A stretch of 64,000 bases of DNA, taken from Gracilaria domingensis (lineage: Eukaryota > Rhodophyta > Florideophyceae > Gracilariales > Gracilariaceae). The DNA lies in contig VCMS01000057.1 of NCBI GenBank assembly GCA_022539475.1, positions 186,001 to 250,000 on the forward strand, read 5' to 3'. The translations under genes and the position numbers were made by a program. The notes under the pieces were generated by a model. The model was not told the origin of the DNA, did no database searches, and saw nothing but the letters and a program-made list of their open reading frames with translations. Of the stretch, positions 9,040 through 18,740 are shown one piece after another (the first letter of the stretch is position 1; each line of letters opens with the position of its first letter).

Positions 9040-10219
9040 GTTCTGGTCACATTTTAGCACTATGCCGAGACCTCCCAAAACCCCTTCCTCAACACTTCTT
9101 GTACTCATTACCATGCACCCGCCCGCAAACACGTTGGCACCGCTGTCTACGTGGATTGGCGGGATGGCAAAAAGCTGTACATTAATTAGAGTATATCTTG
9201 AGTATTAGGAGCGCTTCAAAACGCATGAATGGAGAGCGCTACCATTGTTCGCATAAATCTACGTCCACCAAAACCCTTCGCTAGAAGGAACTTTTTGAGG
9301 CCATTCTGTAGCGTTTTGATACCTCCCAAAACACAATCGGTTGCATTCCTTGCAACGATTTTGTTGCGAGCTCAGTACAGATCTTTTAGAGATAAATCAA
9401 CTAGTTTTTTCATCCAATTGATGCTCAACCAGTAACATAATACGCGACCTTGTTACAATTTGTGTAGTGTCTGACACACTACACTATTTAAACTGATCAA
9501 AGTGGCGAAGAGATGTACCACCGAAGCGCGCCAACACCCTCACGCACAAATGTGGTAATGCGCAGGGATGAGATGCATAAAAAAACAGAGTGACGACAGT
9601 ATGTAGCTACTTAAATACTCGCCACCACTTTTTTCCCGTGAAGATACAAATTCTACCGAGGATGAAGATAAGGTATTATCTAATAGCATGAGCGCTTCCG
9701 CTCTAGCGTTCAATTTATATATCTGAATCTAATTTGTTCGTTGTGACGGTCTGACAAACAGCGATGAAGGCCTCCAACGACCATATAATACCGGATTTAT
9801 AGGGGTAATAGAGCGAGCTCTCTGCGAAACACCATAAATAACTAAATGGAGTCCTGATAGGCTAACTACTACATGATTTTCAGAGGTTTAGAGAACGGGG
9901 TTTGTAGCAGCTCTTATATGCTAAATTCATTCAGTATAAAACTCTATGAAACAGAATGGCGACGAGAGTCGTCGCAGAAAGCAAAACAGATGGTAGGCAT
10001 GAAAACCGTTCAGCCCTGTGTGCTTGAGCTGGTAGCACATGATTATCGTTCCAATTTTGAAATCGTATCGCTTCACCTTCCGTTAACAAAGCCTGTCACC
10101 AACAATAGAAGAGAAGACATTAATCGACGTTTTGCGGTGATGCCGTAAAAAGCTGCCAATGGTGTTAGTTTTTCTTCTGTTGAGAGTCGAGATAGAACCT
10201 CAGACTCCCAGGTCTAGAG
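9040..10219. other. Left-arm interval between hairpin array and transposase remnant
   Basis: No supported gene. It matches the right arm at about 26900-28060. It contains another copy of the ACCTCCCAAAACACA motif (about 9327-9345) that borders the hairpin arrays. Short open frames on both strands are not conserved as protein between arms. Confidence 0.5.
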
Positions 10220-11134
10220 CTATGAATTCCTGCCCACGACTTTGTCGAAGAGCGTTAAAGGCTTCAATCTGCCACCGAAGGGACGAAATAGAGTTTTCAT
10301 TACATCATGCGCCACGATTGCACCTATAACTAGTCCAAGCGACGCCCGAGTACTGAGAGAAAACTGTTTTGATTGAAGCCCTGTCCTGCGCTCCCTATCA
10401 GATTTCAAAGAATTCCTTTACGAAAGGAAAACCATTTCAAGGTTTTTGTATGCTTTGGCCTCCATCATTCAAAGGAGATCTGCCTTTGTGAAGGTTCCAT
10501 TCAGTGACCTGCCTTTCTTCGACGTGGACAAATCTATATGTAAACCTTTGGCAAAAAAGTTGCATTGCATTGGGGATAGATTTGCGTTTGTAAAGTTGCT
10601 GATTTGAGTACGTATCGTTCGAAATAAACGTGACGTGGATGATTCTATTGCAGTGAGTAGCGTCTCTGACTAGAGGTTTTCGATTTCTGGAGTATTAATC
10701 AGCTTCAATTTGTCTGGATGCAAGTTGCGTAACTGTTCGAAGAGAGCTCTCCTTGTTCCCAACAGACTGCATAGAAACAAACTCTGGATCAATCCTACCG
10801 TCAAGGGGGTTTCGATGAACGACGGAATAAGAGATATGTAATCAGAACGCTTGAGAGTACCGCCTGAGATATACTCTCCCTCGCAAGACATATACTTCTT
10901 CCTGCCTCGTCTTTCTTTGCATATTCTAGAATAACTGAGTATGTATCTCTAACGCTTTTGGTTTGGTCTTGAGAGGGTCCAGTGATTGAAGTAAGAATAC
11001 TACTTCATAAAGATGAGGGAGGGGCCTCGAATCTATGACAGGAGCTCCCCGTTTTGGTCCCGTGAAGAGTTAACAGAATGTCTTTAGCCTCAAAAGTATC
11101 CGCACGACAACTTGCAGAGGATGGCACACTCGAC
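10220..11134 (-). pseudogene. Plavaka transposase, decayed downstream part (left arm)
   Basis: Downstream of the intact ORF, reading frames homologous to the right arm continue in pieces: a RVCHPLQVV segment near 11100, then SVRDTYSVILEYAKKDE, then the stretch ending LRNLHPDKLKLINTPEIENL (10670-10891), a segment ending WNLHKGRSPLNDGGQSIQ, and VIGAIVAHDVMKTLFRPFGG (10220-10408). Comparison of the two arms shows more conservative protein changes in this orientation than in the opposite one, supporting past coding. Frames are interrupted by several stops. Confidence 0.55.
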
Positions 11135-12307
11135 TTAGTTTGTCTTCGCCGATGAACTGAAAACTTTCTGCGTGAGATTTAGAATGGGCTCCAGGACTTG
11201 ACGAAGAGATTCTTGAAGGATTTGCATCCTGGACTCGCGTAGAGACTTGCTAGAAACGAATGGCATTGCGTCTGCTTCAGATACGGAAACCTCGATCAGT
11301 GTGGTAGGGAAGTATGCCACTAGTGTGAGGTCATCACGGATGCACTTACGGCGTAGCTCGTCGGAGAAGTTGGGAAATATGAGCGGAAGAGGATAGGCGG
11401 TAAATGATGTTTGCTTTAGAGTTGTTGAAGACTTATCGGTGTATACCTGCAGAAGACCTACGAAAGATTCACTGTAACCTATTTCTTGGGAGTACCACAC
11501 TATTCTACTATCCAACGAGCCCATGACCATTTCCTTAAGTTTTGAGGTGGCGTCTCTTGCGAGAGAGCCGGACATGGGGTGAGATATTTTCGTGGAGTGG
11601 GTCTGAGGTATAGGGTGGAAGAATGTGTTTTCGTTGTTAGCCAACTGGAGCTGTTTCAAAAGTGTCTGAACGGGGTCTCTCATGTAGAGGGTGGCGCTGA
11701 ACTTACATCCTTCTGGCGAGACAGTTCTTCGATTGAAACCGTCCTTTGAGGCGTATCGTTCGAAAATGGCGTTCTTCAGTTCTGTACAGCGCTTGGAACT
11801 TGTTATGGTCTCGTTGAATCGCTTTTGCGAGAATCGCGGGTCCCGAAGTAGCCCAATTAGCTCGTCTGCCTCACGATGACCAAGGTTGGAAGCTACTGAA
11901 GCCAGACAAACCGTGAGATAATCCATATGCAAATCACCGAGGGCCTCCTCAGAAGGCACTGGGCGGGAACTGCTTCCGTGTTCTTGCTCTAACGACGCGG
12001 GACCCGGGGAAGGAGAAACACAATGCGAAGTGTCCGGAATGGGAGGGGCGCACGGAGTGTGGTCAACGATGTCCTCGGACACCGGAGGCTCGGGAAGGCG
12101 ACAAGGGGCAGTGACCGTTTCGGAAGATGCGGCCGCGTGCGCGGAAAGCTTGAGACGTTTGCTTCTCCGAATGGGCCGCCTATTGTCGTCTTCCAGCGCT
12201 GCTTTCAGACGAAACTGGCAATGGTTGACATGCTGTTGAAGAGATAAGACTCCTCGGCGAGTAAAGAAGGGGCACCCACGCTTCTTATGTGTACAGTAGT
12301 AGACCAT
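11135..12307 (-). CDS. Plavaka-type (KDZ-related) transposase, N-terminal half, left arm
   Basis: The ORF has 391 codons from ATG at 12307. The N-terminus is a Cys/His finger (YYCTHKKRGCPF, LSLQQHVNHC) as in Plavaka proteins of fungi, followed by a basic and Pro-rich linker. The core matches the Plavaka order: HREADELIGLLRDPRFSQKRF, a MRDPVQTLLKQL block, then GLLQVYTDKSSTTL with the first catalytic Asp and the YTDK motif, TAYPLPLIFPNFSDELRRK and LVAYFPTT. In relatives these are SDKT and WPVYLTxGN...LVGYLPV. The final ESLRQVLEPIL block precedes the stop. Full-length relatives continue for several hundred residues; here that part is present only as broken frames (10220-11134), so the protein is truncated. 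The same gene is found inverted in the right arm. Confidence 0.75.
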   Translation of the reverse strand: MVYYCTHKKRGCPFFTRRGVLSLQQHVNHCQFRLKAALEDDNRRPIRRSKRLKLSAHAAASSETVTAPCRLPEPPVSEDIVDHTPCAPPIPDTSHCVSPSPGPASLEQEHGSSSRPVPSEEALGDLHMDYLTVCLASVASNLGHREADELIGLLRDPRFSQKRFNETITSSKRCTELKNAIFERYASKDGFNRRTVSPEGCKFSATLYMRDPVQTLLKQLQLANNENTFFHPIPQTHSTKISHPMSGSLARDATSKLKEMVMGSLDSRIVWYSQEIGYSESFVGLLQVYTDKSSTTLKQTSFTAYPLPLIFPNFSDELRRKCIRDDLTLVAYFPTTLIEVSVSEADAMPFVSSKSLRESRMQILQESLRQVLEPILNLTQKVFSSSAKTN

Positions 12308-12678
12308 GGGAAGAAGAAATGAACGAAAAACGACGACAATGACTTCAAGGGAAGGTCGTCCGAAGGGAGAAGGAGGTCGAGCGACAGTCAAGATCGACGT
12401 CATGCTGAGAACGGAGAATATATTTTGAGTTTAAATCGCTTGCTTTCGTTCAAAAACGAACGTAGGTACACGTCGACCTCAACACAAGGGTGTACTTCTC
12501 GTATTATCTACCACTTGTTATAAACCTGTGGTTCTCCAACATTGTAAGCTGTACAACTGTCCAATCTCGCACAGAAAAATAAATCTCTTCCCTCCGCCGC
12601 CGCCGCCGCGCCTCCGACGTCCGACCTTCCGTTACCGTCGTGATCCGTGCCATCCACATCCTCGCGTTATACTCCGCT

Positions 12679-12748
12679 CCGTCCCTCTTTTTCCTCCCTC
12701 TACTTTATGGAGGCTCCTTAAAGTAGAGGGCGGAAAAAAGTAGGACGG
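12679..12748. repeat. Imperfect 30-bp hairpin upstream of left-arm transposase
   Basis: The left side CTCCGTCC...CTCTACTTTA pairs with TAAAGTAGAG...GGACGGAG. The corresponding place in the right arm (about 24269-24330) also forms a hairpin but with substantially different stem sequence, so pairing rather than sequence seems to be retained. Confidence 0.75.
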
Positions 12749-13004
12749 AGTCATCCGTATCTCACGGATGTATTCCGTGCAGTCTATTCGTACGTTCTTC
12801 CATATCCTTCCACGTATCTTTGCTCTAAACTAACCAATCCTCACCACGTTTCTTCGCGCTCTGCGACATGCAAACGGCAGGAAATAAGCTAATCACCCCC
12901 CAACTTCTTCTATTTGCTCAAGATATAGAACGAGTTGAAGGGTGAAAACGGGAACCTGGTAACCCAAAGCGACGACTGTAAGTACGCGACGAATGGTTCA
13001 TTTC

Positions 13005-13089
13005 GTTGCGCCATAGGCTCTAGTTCCGCCTCTTGCGCTACTTTTCAAAAGTAGCGCAAGACGCGAGAAGCTAGAGCCTATAGCGCAAC
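13005..13089. repeat. Long inverted repeat in left arm
   Basis: About 41-bp arms with few mismatches around the centre CTTTTCAAAAG. It overlaps the end of the small basic ORF. The right arm has no clear counterpart because the region there is rearranged by tandem duplication. Confidence 0.8.
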
Positions 13090-13391
13090 AAAACAAGTTG
13101 GTTCCTTGGCGATCTTGGATCTCCGACTGTTCGGGATAGACGATTCTGGTACTTGGTTGGGACATAGGCTGCTCTTTCGTTTATCGCATCTTGCGGTATG
13201 TTTGCTGCTTGGGCATTCTTGGTGCCCTTGCTTGTGAGTTCTCGCTTCGACACCTTTTGCGCTTTACGATGATGGTGGGCTGGTAATCTAACCGATCCCT
13301 TTCCTTCTTCTTCTTCCTTTTGCGAGTTACTAGGTCCCTCGACTTTTCTAGCGCAATGTTTCTGTTTTGTTTTATCAATGGTACGTTCCAT
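13071..13391 (-). CDS. Small basic hypothetical protein in left arm
   Basis: The ORF has 106 codons from ATG (MERTIDKTKQKHCARKVEGP). It is rich in Lys, Arg and Glu, with KEEEEGKG and later AAYVPTKYQNRLSR. No known domain. The same start occurs three times in the right arm (23321, 23648, 23994), each copy broken by stops or indels. Conservation of the region in both arms supports a genuine element component, but coding is not proven. Confidence 0.35.
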   Translation of the reverse strand: MERTIDKTKQKHCARKVEGPSNSQKEEEEGKGSVRLPAHHHRKAQKVSKRELTSKGTKNAQAANIPQDAINERAAYVPTKYQNRLSRTVGDPRSPRNQLVLLRYRL

Positions 13392-13506
13392 CGCATTTCA
13401 AATGTATCCAACGGATCTTTGACTAACTTATGGATACTTTCTGCTTTCGTATAGAGGTAAACGCATTTTGATGCGGACGTAGCTCACGAGTTTCAGGTGC
13501 AGGTTC

Positions 13507-13595
13507 CTTAAGTAGGGAACCATGCATCTGGGCATGGTTCCCTACATGAGGAACGGAGAGGATGAGGCGCTTCGCGCCTCATCCTCTCGGAGTGC
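13507..13595. repeat. Paired hairpins conserved in both arms (left copy)
   Basis: Two adjacent hairpins: one with stems AGGGAACCATGC / GCATGGTTCCCT, the next with stems AGGATGAGGCGC / GCGCCTCATCCT. Both occur in the right arm at about 23124-23206 with the same order inverted, so they belong to the element. Confidence 0.8.
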
Positions 13596-13785
13596 GTATG
13601 TGTTCTACCGATACTGCACTTCGGTGGAGGTGCCCTCTGCGGCATCTGCCGCAGATTGCGCCTACATTGGCTTCATCATGGGGAAATGGTATATGTAATA
13701 TAGCGAAGTAGTGGTTAGCAAAAACGGTCGATAGAAGAATAGATACGAATAAAACGGTATGATTTCATAATGGACATCATCTGTA

Positions 13786-14070
13786 CTAGCAACAGTATTC
13801 CATGCGTTGCAGGGTATTATTCCGCAGAAGGTATCGTGTAATGTGCACCTTAATGGAAACTGAACCTAGACTTCGCGAAATACCGTTCAGGTAGCCCTCG
13901 ACTAAAGAACTAGCACGAGTGGAAAACCCACCAGTATTTACTGCACAGCGATTCTGGACGACCCAAGCAATTATCTTCAAATTTTGAAATAATTGATCTC
14001 GATATTTTTTCAAAAAATTTACTGGACGACCCTTGCCACTTTCTGGACGACCCTCGCCAAAAACTAGCAT
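13786..14070 (-). CDS. 94-residue hypothetical ORF at inner end of left arm
   Basis: The ORF starts MLVFGEGRPESGKGRPVNFL and is conserved almost residue for residue in the right arm (one Asn to Asp change). High identity at the inner end may only reflect recent shared origin, so coding is uncertain. The first codons contain two of three GGGTCGTCCAG repeats that mark the inner arm end, which suggests that this may be a subterminal protein-binding region rather than a gene. Confidence 0.3.
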   Translation of the reverse strand: MLVFGEGRPESGKGRPVNFLKKYRDQLFQNLKIIAWVVQNRCAVNTGGFSTRASSLVEGYLNGISRSLGSVSIKVHITRYLLRNNTLQRMEYCC

Positions 14071-14089
14071 CTGCAAGAGACAGACGTAA

Positions 14090-14474
14090 TGCTTGACGAA
14101 TCGTCCACAAGATTGTCTGGTACGTTTTCATCATTATGTGAATTTACATCATTTGGTTCATTTTCATCGCCGATACATGGACTTAGAGAACGCTCAAAGT
14201 GCTAATTGTGAGCTTCTGCATGTAGCGAGATCTCCACATCACTCTCACACTGAACAGCTAAATCGCTGATCGGTACCGAGTCCGCTGTTTTCCCAAAATC
14301 TGTACTTCTAGCTCTCTCATTGCTCTTTTTTGTTGGCAGATCAGAGTGAGCGTCTAGAGCTGAGTATCTCTCAATGGCTGGTGTCTCTTCTTCCAGCACT
14401 TGTTCAGAGTCACTGAATGGGTGCTTCGCGCACATGGATATTTCCCATCGATACCTCTTTATTCCTCTTCCCAT
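14090..14474 (-). pseudogene. Acidic hypothetical protein fragment, cut by left-arm boundary
   Basis: The frame starts MGRGIKRYRWEISMCAKHPF and is rich in Ser, Glu and Asp. After a TAG at 14202-14204 the same phase continues as coding-like acidic sequence (IGDENEPNDVNSHNDENV). This runs up to the arm boundary at 14086, where it reads TCTGTCTCTTGCAG on the minus strand, resembling a 3' splice site. It may be a host gene interrupted by the element. No domain recognised. Confidence 0.35.
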
Positions 14475-15080
14475 CTTCGCTTTTCTGTTCAGTGCAAGAA
14501 CTGGAAGGAAATCCGAGAACTGTATCTTCAAGAGCGATACGCCAATGGATAATATGTGCTGTGCCACTGACTGGAGACGCACTTTGTGTTCAATAAACAA
14601 GGCACATAGCCTTTCTAAATTCTGAACACTTGAGGAGAAGCAAGCATATCATGTCAACAAGATGTTCATTTTGTGAATGTTGGGAGCAATTTCAAAGTCT
14701 GAAAATCTTTTTCGAAACTTGACAAATATTTTAACTTCAAGGGGGGGCTTTCGCTTCGGTTCTTCTCTTCCGCTCGCATTCGTACTTGAGCCCTATACTC
14801 CCGCTCATTCTTTCACCTTATGTACCCACCCCTTCTCTCACCACTCGGGTGCATCAGACTGGCTTTCTTCTCTGAGAAGTCCCAGCCCCTCAGAACCCAG
14901 AGTTCTCATCTCTCACTGAATCTCTGCTCTGTCCTTGCCGTTAAGTTGCATTTCGCATTGTGTACAAATTGCGTCTACTACCCAAGTACGTACAGGACTA
15001 TCGTACTGCCATCGAGAACCAATCACTGACGATCGAAATCTTTTCCTTCTTGCAGCAGGGAATTGAGTGTTACTTCCAAC
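14475..15080. other. Central spacer, AT-rich and pyrimidine-rich interval
   Basis: No supported gene. The stretch 14740-14900 is C/T-rich on the plus strand and may be the 5' region of the following gene. Confidence 0.4.
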
Positions 15081-16452
15081 ATGAGTACGCGTACTTTACC
15101 TCGGGTTACTGCGGATAGTGCCATGCATTCAGGGCGTCGAGCCTTCCCTGCACAGTCGCTTCAGGTCTCGAACCAGTGGAGAGAAGGAGCTCATCCTCAA
15201 TCTGGATTGAGTGCTTCAACTGGTGCTGATATCCTCGGTCAACGAGTGCTGCCATCCAACTCCGTCATGATTCCCACAGCTTCGATGAAGAGACATTTGA
15301 AAGATTCCGACCGACCGGCGGTTCCGACAGGCACCACCATCTCAGCGAGGGTCCTCTTCAATCGCTTGTATCAGGAAAAAATGGGGCGTGATTCGGAAAG
15401 CATTGAAGATGGCTATCCGATATACACCACGATGGCCAATGCGATCAAGGATGAAATGCGCTCATATATCTACGATCGCCTTGGGATTGAGCGTGGTATC
15501 CGAACGTACATCTCGGTCAAGAGAGACTTCCCTTCTCAGATCATGCACCTTGAAGCGCAGGATTGTTGAAACCTATCCAGTCTTGTCCGCTGCTCAGGGG
15601 GGACAGGTATTGAATGAATTCTTGAAGGAAGTAGTTCAACGGGATTGGAAGGCCGCGGCGGAGGCACGCAAGCTAGAGAATAAGAAGAGAACCGCGACAT
15701 CTGCTGAAGGACACCATGCATATTCTGCTGATCAGCAAGAACAGATACATGCTTCAACTGGTGGTAGCCATGCCATATGCCGAGGACATGCAGAATCTAG
15801 ACTGGCTACCAACGATGCAACAACCGGCAATTGTCACAATGTGATATACCATGAGCAAGGCGAAGCAGTTGACAACGGCGCGCTAGAAGGCACGGAGAAA
15901 AGCACGGTGGTTGACAATGGTGAAGTGTGGGATTCCGAGAGTGGCGATAACGCCCAAGATGGGTCTCAAGAAATCGATACTGACCAAGTCGTGGAAGCAA
16001 CTGATGAGGAATATGGATCGCCTTATGACAGTGCGCAATCTGCAGATGCCAGGCGGAAAGCAGCTCCACCTCAACCTCAGAGTATCCGAAATCGAAATAG
16101 CTCTCCACAGCCTGCCTCAAACAACTTCAATCACAGAGGATTGAGAGATAAGGCCCCTGCTTTGAAGCCACAAAGATCTGAAGAGCAGGGCACGGAGACC
16201 TTGTCTGAGATTAAGCATCACGTACGTCCGATTGTGGGGAAGAAGAAGCCAAGGAAAGCGCCCAAGCGAGCACTTGGACCTTCGACTGGGAGAAATTTTG
16301 AGAACATTACGTCAGGTAGGGCTGCTCAGAACCCAGGTAATGCAGCGCCTTCAAGCCGCAGAGGAGTGAAACTTCTTCACTCCCGTAAGCGTCAGCGAAA
16401 GAATCCAAAGAAGACAAGTGCAGCTGCTCGGAGTTCCCGGGAACGTAAATGA
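15081..16452 (+). pseudogene. Unknown basic protein gene in the centre of the element, one frameshift
   Basis: The first frame starts MSTRTLPRVTADSAMHSG at 15081 and includes a helical block LFNRLYQEKMGRDSESIEDG ... DRLGIERGIRTYISVK. It ends at TGA 15569. A second frame takes over near 15555 (RRIVETYPVLSAAQGGQVL, FLKEVVQRDWKAAAEARK) and runs to TGA 16452. The tail is acidic, then strongly basic (KKKPRKAPKRALGPS, SRKRQRKNPKKTS), like a nuclear or DNA-binding tail. One base change near 15545-15565 or a very short intron would join the two. No family recognised. It is the longest coding-like gene in the 8.5-kb centre and may be element cargo. Confidence 0.5.
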
Positions 16453-17320
16453 TCGAGCACATGTTACGTTTTGCCGTATTGGGCGGACCACGTAGAATGG
16501 AACTTATCGGCTCTGCACTGTGGCTATACGAGAAACAATAGTCATCTCATAATCACGTGCACAGCTTTCGGAAATTGAGCAACTCAAATATCTATGCCAT
16601 TTTTATTGTTTTCAGTAAATGACCATGTTAAGGTCTACCAGCGTACACTCGTAGTATGCTGTGTGGTAATTATAAGACATTCAATCGTTCTGCATTAGAT
16701 CTTCATAGGTGTGCAACATGATCTTATGTAGCTGTGAAAGAGGTACGCATACGTTCCATTCAAGTTCGCTCGAAGCCCATTAAATACAGCCTTCTGAGGA
16801 CATGTATTGTTCTCATATACTTGATACTATAGGCCTATGGTTCGTACGAAAAGCGGTCACATACGCAGTACATTCATCGTACCCGCATTGTCCACTTCTT
16901 GTCGTTAGGTGAGCACGAGTCATGGCGTACTTACGACACAGTATGGATCATATTTTGACACGATTGTGACCATGGCTCTGGTCACATATGGATTTTTTCT
17001 TGTTATATATTGGATCACAATATTCTTATTGTTCCTTCTCCTTGGGACTCTTTAAAAGGACATGATTGGCCTTCTTTTGGGTCAGATTGGGGCATTCTGA
17101 ATGAAGCTTCCTTTCGCCTACGCTTTTTGGCTTTAATTAGGCCCTGTGTTGGGCTTATATCGCCCATTTCTCGTCCACGTTTGGAAGGGTCACTTTGGAC
17201 ACATTTTGGCCATAAGTTGGCCATTCATTGGCCATGTAAATTGTTCACAGGGCCCATGGAAGAGCCTATTAATTTGTTTTGTGCGCGGCGGGTGGATAGA
17301 ATGGAGAATAACCACGAGGT
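16453..17320. other. Central spacer, no gene recognised
   Basis: AT-rich interval. Around 17190-17250 there are repeated TTGGCCAT words, similar in style to the GGCCA-rich stretch at 34800-34900. No convincing coding. Confidence 0.4.
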
Positions 17321-17930
17321 TCATTCTGAATGGTGGACGGCATAGCGTGCAAGCTTGATATGAAGGAGATGTGCAACTCTCTGGAAGAGAGTACTCTTTC
17401 TGGTTTGAGATAAGCGATTCGAAAACGAAAATGCAGAGGACGCTGTCGAGTAGGATGTAGAAGTAGGCAAAGACATCTCCCACGGCTCAAAGACGGATCC
17501 CCACTCGGCTTGAGCGCCCGAGAGCAGCTGCCTCATCTCGCCGTCCATGGTGCGCAAATCCGGCAAAACAGTCTCATCCGAGAAGCCCAAAAGCGATGCC
17601 AGCGTAGAGTAAAAGGCGCCGAAGGCGGAAGCGAGGGCGATTTGTTGCGCTCTATTCCCTGTGTACATGTTTTTGATAGCGTTCCGAAGCTGGATCGGCA
17701 CGCGGAGCGGGCACTATGCAACGGCTCGGACGATGTTTAGCGTGACGGCATCCTTGGGGTATAGCGACGACAGGGCTAGCAGCTAAGAAAAGGCTTCCTG
17801 CGCTGGCTGGTAGAGCGAGAGATACAGGGTGGGGGAGGGCGTTAGACGGACGGACGACAGCCGCAGGCGACACAGCTGGTGCATGGAGGCGAAGCGCGCA
17901 AGGAGTGGTACTCCGTGACCTGCTGCAGGG
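17321..17930 (-). pseudogene. Unidentified helical protein fragment with stops
   Basis: One phase gives a continuous protein-like read with stops. It runs RFASMHQLCRLRLSSVRLTP, then LLALSSLYPKDAVTLNIVRA, then PIQLRNAIKNMYTGNRAQQI, ALASAFGAFYSTLASLLGF and a LLSGAQAEWGSVFEPWE end. Two stop codons (about 17715 and 17782 on this strand) interrupt it. The regular hydrophobic helices resemble an alpha-solenoid or exportin-like protein, but I cannot name the family. It lies directly downstream of the ABCB pseudogene on the same strand. Confidence 0.45.
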
Positions 17931-18366
17931 ACCTTGCAAAGCGCAGGGTGGTGTGCGAATTTGCTCGAAAGCGCAGGAATTTGCCGTCGGAAGGCAGGGA
18001 GGACATTAGAGACGAGAAGCATGCGCGGGTGGGGGACGGCGGCAGCGACGCGGAGCTCTCCGAGCAGGCCGTGGGGGCGCGCGGGGTGCGGCGGCGCGGC
18101 ATATGTAGCGCGCCAACGGAGTGCACGGCGCGGCGCAGCCACGCAACACATGTGATGTTGCGGGCTGCCTATAATAGCGGGCGGTACGGCAAAAGCGGAG
18201 GGCGCACCGCACAAGCGCGGGCGACGCAACAGCATTGCAACGGCATGGTGGCGCCGCGTGTTGCGCGCAGTCTGACAGCGCGCGCGCCGCTTTAAAACGC
18301 GCATCGCAATTGCCGCTGCCCGGGCGGCACGTGCGTGGGGGGAGCGGAAGGGTACAGCCCCTCTTA

Positions 18367-18583
18367 GGACCTTTCTACACCGGGACATGAACAGATTTGC
18401 AGCTGTCTATTGTCCACAATTTTGGGGTCGCTTCTTGAGCGACCCCACTGAAGAGACACTTCAAAAATCGTTCTGTCAGATTTGTTTTTAATTTTTTTGC
18501 CGGCAAGGTTGATTTGCTTTTAATTTTTATCGTACACGTGTGCCAGATTTGCGTGTCCATGTTCCGGTGTAGAAAAGGCCTCA
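18367..18583. mobile_element. Short non-autonomous inverted-repeat element (MITE-like)
   Basis: About 217 bp bounded by inverted ends: CCTTTCTACACCGGGACATG on the left and the near reverse complement CATGTTCCGGTGTAGAAAAGG on the right. The inside is non-coding, contains a small hairpin (GGGGTCGCTTCTTGAGCGACCCC) and A/T-rich repeats, and is clearly more AT-rich than the GC-rich flanks. No clear target duplication. Confidence 0.65.
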
Positions 18584-18740
18584 CACCGCGCCTCCCGCGG
18601 CCATGCCGTCGCCACGCGCGCGTTCCACATTCTGCGAGATAAAGGTAATCAAGATTTCGTCTTACGTCAACGCTCTCGCCTCTTACCCTGCTAATAGCCG
18701 TTCTCTCCGTTCTTTCCTGTAATCGCGCGACCCCCCTTGC

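Larger units (their letters stand above)
8545..14086 (-). repeat. Left inverted arm of the fold-back structure
   Basis: About 5.54 kb. From inside outwards (reading the minus strand): inner end with three GGGTCGTCCAG repeats, 94-codon ORF, paired small hairpins at about 13507-13595, single copy of the small basic ORF, hairpin at 12679-12748, transposase gene, then the outer hairpin array. Homology to the right arm fades near 8545, where a further hairpin (8501-8532) continues outward with no right-arm counterpart. Confidence 0.8.

Noticed and set aside
9873-10148. 91-codon plus-strand ORF in the left arm
   Set aside because: Not preserved as an open frame in the right arm, no motif.
17879-18388. 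Overlapping GC-rich ORFs on both strands
   Set aside because: Open in several frames at once because of base composition; no domain or conserved motif.
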